From: Plantactinospora soyae | Lineage (GTDB): Bacteria; Actinomycetota; Actinomycetes; Mycobacteriales; Micromonosporaceae | NCBI RefSeq assembly: GCF_014874095.1 | Contig: NZ_JADBEB010000001.1 | Span: 1,116,001-1,180,000 of the forward strand | DNA: 64,000 bases | Direction of reading: 5' to 3' | Notes under the pieces: model-generated | What the model saw: only the letters and a program-made list of their open reading frames with translations | Database searches by the model: none | Told to the model about the DNA's origin: nothing | Made by a program: the position numbers and the translations under genes | Shown: positions 16,432-24,607 of the stretch, in pieces | Numbering within the stretch: the first letter of the stretch is position 1 | Layout of the letters: every line of letters starts with the position of its first letter

Positions 16432-17581
16432 ACGACCTTCTCCCCGTTCCGCATCGACGTATCCGACGAGGTACTCGACGACCTGCGGGCCCGATTGGCC
16501 CGAACCCGCTTTACGGACTGCAGCGGCGATCAGCCGTGGCAGGCCGGCGCGGACCCCGACTACCTGCGATACCTGGTGTCCTACTGGGTCGACGGGTTCG
16601 ACTGGCGGGCTCGCGAGGCCGAACTCAACGCATTGCCGCATTACCAGGCCCAGATCGGCGGCCGGCGCATGCACTTCCTTCGCGTGCCCGGCGCGCGTCC
16701 GGCCGATGCACCCGCACCGCTGCCGCTGATCCTGAGCCACGGCTGGCCCAGCAGCTTCGTGGAGATGCTGCCGCTGGTCGATCGCCTAACCAACCCCGCG
16801 AAGTATGGGAACGACCCCGCCGACGCGTTCGACGTGGTGGTTCCCATGCTGCCGGGCTTCCTCCACTCGGAGCTGCCGAAGGGCCCGCTCACCCGAGCAT
16901 CGATGGCGCAGACGCTGCACCTGTTGATGACCGACGTGCTTGGCTACCAGCGCTACGGCGCCTTCGGTGGCGATGTCGGCGGCGTGGTCACCGGTTGGCT
17001 GGGCGCGCTGCGCCCCGAGCAGGTAGTCGGCATTCACATGATCCACCCACCGATCCCGGCCAGCTTCGACTCCCACCCGACGTCACCGGCCGAGCAGGCA
17101 TATCTCGATGCCGAAGCGGCGTACGACCAGACCGATGGCGGCTACAGCGCCATCATGGGACCCGGCGGACACCATCGCCGCAGCGTTGAATGACTCTCCA
17201 GCCTGGCTGGCCGCCTGGCTCGTCGACAAGTACCGAGACTGGAGTGACAACCACGGGGACCTGGAGAGCCGTTTCGACCGGGACACCCTGCTCGCGATCA
17301 TCACCCTGTACCGGACCAGCGGCTCCATCGGCTCGTCGTTCCGGCAGTACTTCGACTTCCACCACAACAGCCCACGACCCCACATCACCGTGCCCGCCGC
17401 GTTCACGGTGAGCACCGAACCCTCGCACGCCAACTTCCCCCGCGAGATCGCCGAACGCGCCTGCACCGATATCCGGCACTGGAGCAGCCCAGGTAGGGGC
17501 GGACACTTCATGCCGCTGGAGAAACCGGACCTGCTCGCCGCCGAACTGACGCAATTCTTCACGTCGCTTCGCCCGTGCTGA
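16432..17581 (+). pseudogene. Epoxide hydrolase (EHN + alpha/beta hydrolase), start lost and frameshifted
   Basis: The frame opens TFSPFRIDVSDEVLDDLRARL, the EHN lid domain of microsomal-type epoxide hydrolases. It has no ATG/GTG/TTG: an ACG stands where ATG is expected, just after GGGAGGAACA. The oxyanion HGWPSS and nucleophile loop FGGDVGGVV follow. Near 17160 the frame must change by one base to continue with DTIAAALNDSPAWLAAWLVD and reach the catalytic His in GRGGHF. Combined length is about 382 aa, normal for the family. Two independent lesions indicate a pseudogene. Without the frameshift, ACG could still initiate weakly. Confidence 0.8.
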
Positions 17582-17588
17582 TCAGCAA

Positions 17589-17617
17589 GGGAGCCGGGTC
17601 ATCCCGGCCCGGCTCCC
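17589..17617. terminator. Hairpin after the epoxide-hydrolase remnant
   Basis: GGGAGCCGGG (17589-17598) pairs perfectly with CCCGGCTCCC (17608-17617) across a 9-nt loop, 8 nt beyond the stop codon. Confidence 0.7.
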
Positions 17618-17883
17618 GCTTCCGGCTACCACATAAATCGCTCGAGAAGCTACCTGTGGATGCCGCCCCTTCCACGCAGCTGCATACCGCACTCAACTCG
17701 GCACGAGCGGACGCTGGAAGCTGATCGAGCACGGAGCCCACACGTCGCGACCACGACTCACGTCAGACCGGATAGGCGCGCGGGGAGGGCGGCCGAACCC
17801 CCGGCGGGCCGGCCATAATCCGATCGCCCCAGGGTGTTACTGGGAGTTTTCGGGGGCGATTCAAAATCGCATAGATAAACGTC

Positions 17884-17918
17884 GAGGCCCCGACTGACTT
17901 TCTGCTGGTCAGGGCCTC
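17884..17918 (-). terminator. Probable tRNA-Arg terminator
   Basis: Read on the minus strand, GAGGCCC and GGGCCTC close a hairpin with an inner TGAC/GTCA pairing, 5 nt after the encoded CCA, followed by GACGTTT. Confidence 0.6.
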
Positions 17919-17922
17919 ATGC

Positions 17923-17998
17923 TGGTGCCCCCGGCAGGATTCGAACCTGCGACACACGGTTTAGGAAACCGATGCTCTATCCCCTGAGCTACGAGGGC
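17923..17998 (-). tRNA. tRNA-Arg (anticodon CCT), CCA encoded
   Basis: Acceptor GCCCTCG pairs with CGGGGGC (one T-G pair). The D-arm is GCTC/GAGC, the anticodon loop TTCCTAA gives anticodon CCT, and the T-arm is GCAGG-TTCGAAT-CCTGC, then A and CCA. The 27-43 position is a T-T mismatch in the anticodon stem. The gene is complete. Its 3' 38 bp are duplicated at 7459-7496, marking it as the probable integration target. Confidence 0.95.
17924..17961 (-). repeat. Right copy of the 38-bp direct repeat within tRNA-Arg
   Basis: Identical to 7459-7496 and in the same orientation, enclosing about 10.5 kb. The copy lies inside an intact tRNA gene, as expected when an element supplies the restored 3' end. 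Confidence 0.8.
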
Positions 17999-18816
17999 GT
18001 CATGATCCAGGCTAGCTGGCGGCGGCTGTCAGCGTACCGCAGGGAGCCACCGGGGTGGTCAGCGCTGGCACCGCCACCAGCGGATCACACATCGACCGCA
18101 CGCGACCAGGGCTTCGCCGGCCGACCGTCACCGGCGAACATGAGCCATCAACGTGACTCACCGTTGATCACCGCGCCGGAGCGCACACCGCGCACACGCG
18201 CGAAGATCATCGATACCGAGACGGTGAGCGGACCGCGAGCCAGAACGCCTGGCGGCTCCGCGCCGACCATTCATCGGCGGCGAGCCGAAGCAGGTCCACG
18301 AGTCAGAGACCTGGATGGCGTCCAGCGCACCGACGCGGGCGGTTCCGACATACGCTCCGGCGCGGCCCGGGCAGATCGCCTTCAAAGCAACACGATGAGT
18401 TACCCGACAACGCGCGCAGCGGTGTACACGGAGGACGGCATCACACTCACCACACCAACCGTCGGTCAACCGAAGTGGACCTATTGTTCGACCGCAGGCG
18501 GAGGGTGGGTTTGGGAGCGTCAGAACAGCCTGGTCAACGACACGGCAGGGCAACTCGCCGCTGCCACCCCTGCACCGGACCCGCGTATGACCTGCTGGGC
18601 AGGTGCGGGCCGGGAGGGTTCGAGCCGCGCCGGTCCGTGCTGTCGACGCGCCAAGGGGTGGGCCGGACCTGCTGGACTTTCTCAACGAGGAGCCGTAGAG
18701 GCTCTCAGGTTCGTCGCCGCGCGCCTGTAGGCAGCCGCATGATCAATCCCAGTGTGATCCTGCCGGTTCGTCCCTTCTCGCTACATGCGGCGTCGTGGGT
18801 TGTTCCAGGGGTGAGC
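17999..18816. other. Gene-free stretch between the tRNA and the toxin locus
   Basis: Several overlapping frames exist on both strands but none has domain-like composition, a good ribosome site or a plausible start. A short plus-strand tail with GGPDLLDFLNEEP ends near 18700 and could be the end of a lost gene. Nothing else is recognised. Confidence 0.4.
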
Positions 18817-19269
18817 TCATTGGCGAATGATGGCGTTGTCGACGTCATGGTGGCTCCACCACGTCGTCCTGTGTTTGCGCAGCGCCCCTCCGACACGCGT
18901 CAGCAATAGCCAGTTGCCGTTCAGGACGAGCGCCGCGTCCTCTGCCCGTTCAGTCAGCACCCGGGCCACGGCCGCCAACATGTTGGGGGTCCCTTTGTCG
19001 GTCAGGTCGTCTTTGCTCATGTGGAAGTTGATGTCGACGTAGGTGTCCGGTTCCCATATCCACTGGGAGCCGTCGTCGTCTTCGGCGTCGTAGTAGCCGT
19101 GGCCGCCAGAGGTGATGTCGACAACGTATCCGTACTCCTCGTAGAGGGGCGCGGTGAGCATTCCCTTGCCGGACATAGTCGACGTTTCGGTAGCATCCGG
19201 GGCGACCAGTTCCGCTATCTGTTCCAGGGAGATGTCACCCGCCAAGGTCAGTCGGTAATCAATAGACAT
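18817..19269 (-). CDS. SitI3-like immunity protein
   Basis: 150 aa, starting at MSIDYRLTL because AAGGA lies 7 nt upstream; an ATG two codons earlier is too close to it. The protein is small, acidic and without a signal peptide. The opening MSIDYRLTLAGD, the middle TYVDINFHMSKDD and the end DAALVLNGNWLLLTRVGG resemble SitI3-family immunity proteins, which protect myxobacterial and actinobacterial cells from a cognate polymorphic toxin. It begins 15 bp after the nuclease gene, so it is the natural antidote. The family call rests on pattern memory; the functional call rests mostly on position. Confidence 0.65.
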   Translation of the reverse strand: MSIDYRLTLAGDISLEQIAELVAPDATETSTMSGKGMLTAPLYEEYGYVVDITSGGHGYYDAEDDDGSQWIWEPDTYVDINFHMSKDDLTDKGTPNMLAAVARVLTERAEDAALVLNGNWLLLTRVGGALRKHRTTWWSHHDVDNAIIRQ

Positions 19270-19284
19270 GTCCATATCCTTCTC

Positions 19285-19863
19285 TCAGTCGGGTTTAACG
19301 ATCTGCACGACCGCACCGCTCCGAGTGACCGCCACCAGTTCCTTTAACCCGTCGACAGGCCAGTCGTCGAACTGCTTTTGCAGGGCGCGGAGGTCGCCGC
19401 GCCAGTCCTCGAGATTCAGCGCCACGCGCTGGGTCTGACCCCTGTCGACCTTCTCCGAGACCGCCTTCCAGACACCCCGAACAGGCTTGGAGGAAGTGGG
19501 AGCGTAGCAATCAAAGACGTGCCCTTCGATCAGATAATCAGGTGTCTTCCCCGGGTTGCCGGTGTCGCCGGTGTTGCGCCGAGCACCGGCGATCTCTGCC
19601 TTGGTGGGGTTTTGGTGGACCCGGTAGCCCTTGCCGGCAACGATATCGGCGCACTCGTTCTCCAGCTCCAACGAACGCCGTACCTCATCGTCTTCCTTCG
19701 GCGGGATCCTGGTTCGCCGTCCGGTCGGTGACCCATCGGGGACCCCGGTGGGGCGTCTGGACCACGACGTCTCTCTGCCGTCTTCAGCGGAAACGGCGTC
19801 GTCCCTGGCAGGGACCGAAGAGGCCGGATCAGCGGTGACGGCAGGGGTAGGGCTGGCCGGCAT
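19285..19863 (-). CDS. CdiA C-terminal-type nuclease toxin
   Basis: 192 aa. Residues 1-60 are a proline/serine/charged linker without a signal peptide. From about 62 the protein shows the CdiA-C fold: RRSLELENECADIVAGKGY, NPTK, TPDYLIEGHVFDCYAPTSS, a helix with KAVSEKV, QRVALNL, and LKELVAV. Invariant-type residues are present (E in ELENE, D of PDY, D of FDCY, Q/R of the late strand). Such domains are nucleases delivered to neighbouring cells; whether DNA or tRNA is cut cannot be told. The gene starts about 17 bp after a DUF6244 gene and is followed by an immunity gene. It stands alone, not fused to a giant CdiA, RHS or WXG protein. Confidence 0.75.
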   Translation of the reverse strand: MPASPTPAVTADPASSVPARDDAVSAEDGRETSWSRRPTGVPDGSPTGRRTRIPPKEDDEVRRSLELENECADIVAGKGYRVHQNPTKAEIAGARRNTGDTGNPGKTPDYLIEGHVFDCYAPTSSKPVRGVWKAVSEKVDRGQTQRVALNLEDWRGDLRALQKQFDDWPVDGLKELVAVTRSGAVVQIVKPD

Positions 19864-19880
19864 CGAACCGCCAGCCCCGA

Positions 19881-20408
19881 TCAGTTTCCCGATGCCCCCA
19901 GCTGCCGTGCTTCAGCGATCGTCCTGTCGACGAACTGCCGGGCGGTACCGGTCCGCTGAGCCACCTGCGCCAGGACCTGTTTGATGCCTTCCAGCACCGA
20001 CAGCATCGGTCCGGGCTGCCCACCCTGCAAAGTCAAGGTGACGAGTTGCTGCGCCTCGGCGACCTGAGCCATGGTCCCGGCCACCGCGTCCCGAGCCCCG
20101 TCAACCGTGCTCTGCACGGGCGTCAGCCCCGCGATCGTGTTCTCCGGGGATGCCCCCTGCGGGACGGCCGCAGTCGCCTTCGACGCCTCACCTATCAATC
20201 CGGCGAGCTCGCCCAGCCGGCCCTGGATTCCCGTGATCGCGTCCCGCACTCGGGCCATACCCGCCGCTACGGTGACGAAGCCGGAACCAGCGGCCAGCAT
20301 GGCCACCTCCCGCGCCTGATTTTCGGCGGCGGCCGCCTGCCCTTGCGCCCGCTCAACGCCCGTGAGCAGTGCACCCAGTTCACCGATGATCTTCTCGATG
20401 TTCGACAC
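19881..20408 (-). CDS. DUF6244-family helical protein of the toxin operon
   Basis: 175 aa from a GTG (VSNIEKIIGELG); an ATG 21 nt upstream (20429) is possible. It is almost entirely alpha-helical, rich in Ala, Gln and Gly, with heptad-like stretches (EKIIGELGALLTGVERAQ, and AGLIGEASKA), and has no signal peptide or transmembrane segment. The composition recalls WXG100/ESX-type proteins, and DUF6244 is mainly reported from Micromonosporaceae. As first gene of the toxin-immunity operon it may be the secretion or chaperone partner supplied in trans. That role is inference from gene order. Confidence 0.7.
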   Translation of the reverse strand: MSNIEKIIGELGALLTGVERAQGQAAAAENQAREVAMLAAGSGFVTVAAGMARVRDAITGIQGRLGELAGLIGEASKATAAVPQGASPENTIAGLTPVQSTVDGARDAVAGTMAQVAEAQQLVTLTLQGGQPGPMLSVLEGIKQVLAQVAQRTGTARQFVDRTIAEARQLGASGN

Positions 20409-20696
20409 GTGTCGAGGTCCTCGATTCATATTGAAGTCGGTGAGTGCTGAAACTACCGGGGCACGCCCCGAAACCACCAGCTCATGCATAGGAGAGCGAA
20501 AGCACGGAAGCCGACGAAGGCTGGCTGGTCGCCGAAGGCGTGACGCAGTGGACCCAGCTACCACTGTGGCGGCCGGCTGGGCTAGCGAAGTCTGGAAGGA
20601 CGAGACGAAGCGTGACGGCTCCCATTTGACGATCCTGAGGAGCACCGCCGAGCGCGGGATACCTGCTCGATCCAGGCGAGATGGGAGGCTGAGAGT

Positions 20697-21221
20697 GTGA
20701 CTTACCCGCTCGCGCGCCGTGTCTATGACACCTGCCATCTGACCGGACGGTTCCGTCTCCGATCTGGGCAGGTCAGCGAGGAGTACTTCGACAAGTACCT
20801 GTTCGAGGGACAGCCGGATCTGTTGCGCGAGGTCGCCGAGGCGATGGTGGCCTTGCTGCCGGAGTGCGACGTGCTGGCCGGGATGGAGATGGGCGGTATC
20901 CCGCTCGCCACGGTGATGTCACAGCTGACGGGGTTACCCACAGTCTTCGTTCGTAAGCAAGCCAAGGAGTACGGCACCAACAAGACGGCCGAGGGCGGCC
21001 CTGTGAACGGTCGGCGGGTCGTAGTGATCGAGGACGTCGTGACGACCGGAGGTGCCCTGCTGACGTCGTGCGGTCAGCTACGGTCCATCGGCGCCCAGGT
21101 GGAGACGGTGGTCTGCGCCATCGACCGCGAGCAGGGCGGTCGGGAGATTCTGGCGGCCGAGGCGCTGCGTCTCCGCGCCGCTCTCACCCGCCGCGACCTG
21201 GAAGCCTCCCTGATGGCGTGA
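20697..21221 (+). CDS. pyrE: Orotate phosphoribosyltransferase-like protein
   Basis: 174 aa, GTG start after GGGAGG. The PRPP-binding motif VVVIEDVVTTGGAL is at 108-121 and the catalytic flexible loop is RKQAKEYGTNKTAEG (86-100). It should convert orotate and PRPP to OMP, or act on another base, in pyrimidine synthesis. No other pyr gene is adjacent, so this may be an extra copy beside the toxin operon, from which it is divergently transcribed. The GTGA at its end (21218-21221) overlaps a small frame beginning VTALVPLDQRQNRM, whose reality is unclear. Confidence 0.88.
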   Translation: MTYPLARRVYDTCHLTGRFRLRSGQVSEEYFDKYLFEGQPDLLREVAEAMVALLPECDVLAGMEMGGIPLATVMSQLTGLPTVFVRKQAKEYGTNKTAEGGPVNGRRVVVIEDVVTTGGALLTSCGQLRSIGAQVETVVCAIDREQGGREILAAEALRLRAALTRRDLEASLMA

Positions 21222-21367
21222 CAGCTCTGGTGCCGCTCGACCAGCGGCAGAACCGGATGGCCGCGCGGGACGCGGCAAAACGACGCCTGCCTCAGCTCTT
21301 GACCCAGTTGGCGCAGGGCTCGGCGTCTTCATTGCCGAGCCAGACGGATACAGCCTGTCAGCCCCGT

Positions 21368-22429
21368 CTAGAAGCGGTCGAGACGGCAGCCCGCCAGCAT
21401 CGGCTCGACGGCGCCGTCGACCAGTTCCCGCGCGACCAGGCGGCCCACGGCTGGGGCGAGGGTGACTGCGGAGTGCAGCACCGCCACGTAGAGGCCGGGC
21501 ACCGGGGCGACAGGGCCGACGATCGGCTCGCCGTCGACCGGCATGGGGCGTATGCCGACCCGGGTGCTGAGCAGTTCGACGTTCGCGGCGCCGCGGAAAG
21601 TGGACCGGACGGCGGCGAGGGTCCGATCGGGCGAGTCTGCGGCGGCGAGTAGCCGGTCCTCGGCGACCTGCCGGAGATCGAAGTCCGGGTTGTTGACCAC
21701 GGTGCGGACCAGACCGGCCGGAGCGCGGAACTGGAAGAGCGTCGCCGGCGACGGGTCGACCGGGACGTGTATGCCGAGCGGCGCGGCCAGTGCGGCCGTG
21801 GCCACCCCTGCCGCGAGCACCACAGTCGCACCGGAGAGGGGTCCTGCGGCCGTCTCGACCCCGACAACCCGACCCGCGGTGTTCCGGCGGACCGCGGTGA
21901 CCGGGGTGTCCGGATGGAGCCGGGCGCCGTGGGCGCAGGCACCGGCGACCAGTCGCTCGGTCACGCCCACCGGGTCGACGGAGCCGTCACCGGGTGCCCA
22001 GACGGCCCACTCCGGGGGCTGCCGCAGGGTGGGCTCGAGCGTCGCCACGGTGGCCGCGTTCACAATCTTCTGTCCGGGCCCCGCCTGCGGCGCGCCGTCC
22101 GCCGCACCCCAGGACAGAGAGCCGGACCAGGTCACCGGAAGTCCCGGGAGTTCGGCCTCGAGCCGGCGGTACTCCTGTGTCGCGGTCGCCCGCAGCGCGG
22201 CGGCTGGACCGGTACGTACGCCGGACGCTCCGATCCAGGCGAACGAGCCTGCCGTCACACCGGCGCCCGGCCGCCCGGCGTCGACGAGGGTCACGACGGC
22301 ACCGGCCCGGGCGGCGTGATAGGCCACCGAGGCGCCGACGATGCCTGCGCCCACCACGATGACCGTTTCCTCCGAAGTGGCGCCACCGCCAGACTGAGCG
22401 AACTGGGAGCGAGACATGGCGTGATCCAT
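21368..22429 (-). CDS. FAD-dependent amino-acid oxidase/dehydrogenase (DadA-like)
   Basis: 353 aa. The N-terminal Rossmann motif is VIVVGAGIVGAS (GAGIVG at 27-32). A DAO-type substrate domain follows, and the C-terminal FAD contact is GIRPMPVDGEPIVGP. It probably oxidises a D-amino acid, glycine or a related secondary amine, using FAD, in the cytoplasm. The ATG at 22429 is close to its AGGA; a second ATG four codons later is possible. It stands alone between pyrE and a two-component regulator gene, so no pathway can be inferred. Confidence 0.9.
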   Translation of the reverse strand: MDHAMSRSQFAQSGGGATSEETVIVVGAGIVGASVAYHAARAGAVVTLVDAGRPGAGVTAGSFAWIGASGVRTGPAAALRATATQEYRRLEAELPGLPVTWSGSLSWGAADGAPQAGPGQKIVNAATVATLEPTLRQPPEWAVWAPGDGSVDPVGVTERLVAGACAHGARLHPDTPVTAVRRNTAGRVVGVETAAGPLSGATVVLAAGVATAALAAPLGIHVPVDPSPATLFQFRAPAGLVRTVVNNPDFDLRQVAEDRLLAAADSPDRTLAAVRSTFRGAANVELLSTRVGIRPMPVDGEPIVGPVAPVPGLYVAVLHSAVTLAPAVGRLVARELVDGAVEPMLAGCRLDRF

Positions 22430-22540
22430 TCCTGAGCAGCAGCAATCGACTCGGCCCGAGGAGCTGGGGCAATACTGCTATGGAGATGGCGCACTGCGCT
22501 CACCCAGGACCGGACACCCCGCACTTCCCACCCAACCGGA

Positions 22541-23182
22541 TCAGCCTTTCAGGTAGGCCAGGACCGCCCGTACCCGGCGGTGGTCGTCCTCGTCCGGCGG
22601 CAGGTCCAGCTTCGCAAGCAGGCTGCCGATGTGCTTCGCGACGGCTGCCTCGGTCACCACGAGCGTCCGGGCGATCGCCGCGTTGGACCGGCCCTCCGCC
22701 ATCAGGCCGAGCACCTCCCGTTCCCGGGGCGTGAGCCGGGCCAGCGGATCGCGGCGCCGGACGAGCATCTGCCGGACGACCTCCGGGTCGACCACCGTGT
22801 GTCCGGACGCCACCCGGTCCAGCGCCTCGACGAACTCGACGACGTCACCGATGCGGTCCTTCAACAGGTAGCCGATGCCGGCCGTACCGGGCCGGGCCGT
22901 CTCCAGCAGCTCCGCCGCGTACGTCTGCTCGACGTACTGGCTGAGGACGAGGATCGGCAGGCCGGGGTCGGCACGCCGGAGTCGGATCGCGGCCTGGAGC
23001 CCTTCGTCGGTCAAGGTCGGCGGCATGCGTACGTCGGTCACGACGACGTCCGGCGTGTGCTCCAGTACGGCGTCGACGAGCGCCTCGGCGTCTCCCACCG
23101 CGGCGACGACGCGGTGGCCGAACCGGTTGAGCAGGCCGGTGATCCCCTCCCGGATGAGGACGTCGTCCTCGGCCACGATCAC
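22541..23182 (-). CDS. NarL/LuxR-family response regulator
   Basis: 213 aa, beginning at the GTG that overlaps the sensor-kinase stop (GTGA), which decides the start over an in-frame upstream ATG. The receiver domain has EDD (5-7), phospho-acceptor Asp50 in VVVTDVRM, and a late Lys in YLLKDR. The LuxR HTH is near the C-terminus (LTPREREVLGLMAEGRSNAAIA). The gene is translationally coupled to the kinase. The pair is divergent from an ABC efflux-type transporter, its likely target. Confidence 0.93.
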   Translation of the reverse strand: MIVAEDDVLIREGITGLLNRFGHRVVAAVGDAEALVDAVLEHTPDVVVTDVRMPPTLTDEGLQAAIRLRRADPGLPILVLSQYVEQTYAAELLETARPGTAGIGYLLKDRIGDVVEFVEALDRVASGHTVVDPEVVRQMLVRRRDPLARLTPREREVLGLMAEGRSNAAIARTLVVTEAAVAKHIGSLLAKLDLPPDEDDHRRVRAVLAYLKG

Positions 23183-24465
23183 CCGCCGGCCGTCGATGGC
23201 AACCCCTCCCGCACAGCTCCACCCAGCACAGATCCGTCCCGCACCGACCACTCGCCACGCGGATCGTCGGCGAACTCGACCTGCAACACGGTCGGACCGC
23301 CGGCCGGGCTGGACAGGGCCACCGTTCCGTCGACGGCCGCGACCCGGTCCACCAGGCCGGCGAGACCGGTGCCGGCGGCCGGATCAGCCCCGCCGACGCC
23401 GTCGTCACGGATCCGCAGTACCAGCCGGCCGTCGACCAACGATGCCGTCACCGCCGCCCGGGTAGCCCCGCTGTGCTTGGCGACGTTCGCCAGTGCCTCC
23501 ACGACCACGAAGTACGCGGTCACCTCGATCGAGGTCGGAAGGCGCCGGGCCAGCCGGATGTCGACGTCGACCGGCACCGGGGAACGACCGGCGACGTCCT
23601 GGACCGCCGCCGCAAGGCCCCGGCCGGTGAGCACCTGAGGATGTACGCCACGGATCAGTTCCCGCAGCTCGGTGAGCGCCTGCTTCGCCAGGTCGTGCGC
23701 CTTCGCCAGCGGCTCGTCGACCGGTGAGTCGGGTGCCACCTCCAGCCGGGCGAGGCCGAGCTGCATGGTGAGCGCCACCAGCCGCTGCTGGGCGCCGTCG
23801 TGCAGGTCCCGCTCGATTCTGCGCCGCTCGATCTCGAACGCGTCCACCAGCCGGGCCCGCGACCGGGTCACCTCGACCAGCCGCTCGCCGAGGTCGTCAG
23901 TGGCTCGCGGGCCGAGGATGGCCCGGGCCATGGCGGCGCGCGCACCGGCCCAGGCGGTCAGCGGGTACGGCGCGCAGGCGAGCAGCGCCGCCCCCGTCAC
24001 CGCCACGGTGAACTGCTGCCAGCCCGCCCTCCCGGGTTCACGGACCGGACCCAGCAGGAACGTCACCGGGGCCCATACCACGCAGAGCAGTATGACCGCG
24101 TCCATCCAGCCCAACAGGGTGCTGGAGATGACGGCGTACCCGATTTCCCGTCGAGTGACGTCCTCGCGCAGCCGGACCACCAGCCGCTGCCGCCAGTTCC
24201 GACCGTCGAACCGCCGGTGCGGGTCGTCGATCGGGTCGCGGTCAACGAGGCGTAGCCGCCGACGTTCCAGCCCGGCGAGCCCGACGCCGCCCACGAGCAC
24301 CAGCAGCGCGACGGCCAGCCCGGCCAGGAGCGCGGACGGGGTGGGACCCTCGAGAACGAGCAACGCGGCGGGGCCGAGCGTGACGCACCCGACCAGGGCG
24401 CCACCGACCAGGTAGGCGGCCGATCGCCAGGGCCAGACGCTGCGCAGGAACCGGCCGGGGCGCAT
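23179..24465 (-). CDS. Sensor histidine kinase with membrane sensor domain
   Basis: About 428 aa from the ATG (MRPGRFLRSVW) that follows GGAGG; an ATG 33 nt upstream is the alternative. The N-terminal half has about four transmembrane helices of the actinobacterial putative-sensor type. The HisKA_3 dimerisation helix carries the phospho-accepting His in ERDLHDGAQQR. The HATPase_c domain has EALANVAKHS (N-box) and DDGVGG (G1). It probably senses envelope stress or a membrane-active compound, judging by the divergent MacB-like transporter. The response-regulator start overlaps its stop. Confidence 0.92.
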   Translation of the reverse strand: MRPGRFLRSVWPWRSAAYLVGGALVGCVTLGPAALLVLEGPTPSALLAGLAVALLVLVGGVGLAGLERRRLRLVDRDPIDDPHRRFDGRNWRQRLVVRLREDVTRREIGYAVISSTLLGWMDAVILLCVVWAPVTFLLGPVREPGRAGWQQFTVAVTGAALLACAPYPLTAWAGARAAMARAILGPRATDDLGERLVEVTRSRARLVDAFEIERRRIERDLHDGAQQRLVALTMQLGLARLEVAPDSPVDEPLAKAHDLAKQALTELRELIRGVHPQVLTGRGLAAAVQDVAGRSPVPVDVDIRLARRLPTSIEVTAYFVVVEALANVAKHSGATRAAVTASLVDGRLVLRIRDDGVGGADPAAGTGLAGLVDRVAAVDGTVALSSPAGGPTVLQVEFADDPRGEWSVRDGSVLGGAVREGLPSTAGG

Positions 24466-24607
24466 CGTGAGCGCCTCCAGGGCGGTCCGGACCTGCATAC
24501 CTGTCACGGTACCGGCGCCCGACCGGCGGCACGGTAGTGCTGGATATACCCCACGGACTCCACCGTGCGCCAATGTGCTCGACCTGCACACCCGGTTGGC
24601 TGGGCGC

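Noticed and set aside
18158-18685. A cysteine-rich minus-strand frame near the tRNA
   Set aside because: No family resemblance, and the cysteines are irregular. No ribosome site, and it overlaps other equally open frames.
21218-21652. A GTG frame overlapping the OPRTase stop by 4 bp
   Set aside because: The start looks coupled, but most of the frame is antisense to the FAD oxidase and reads as shadow sequence. At most a short peptide could be made.
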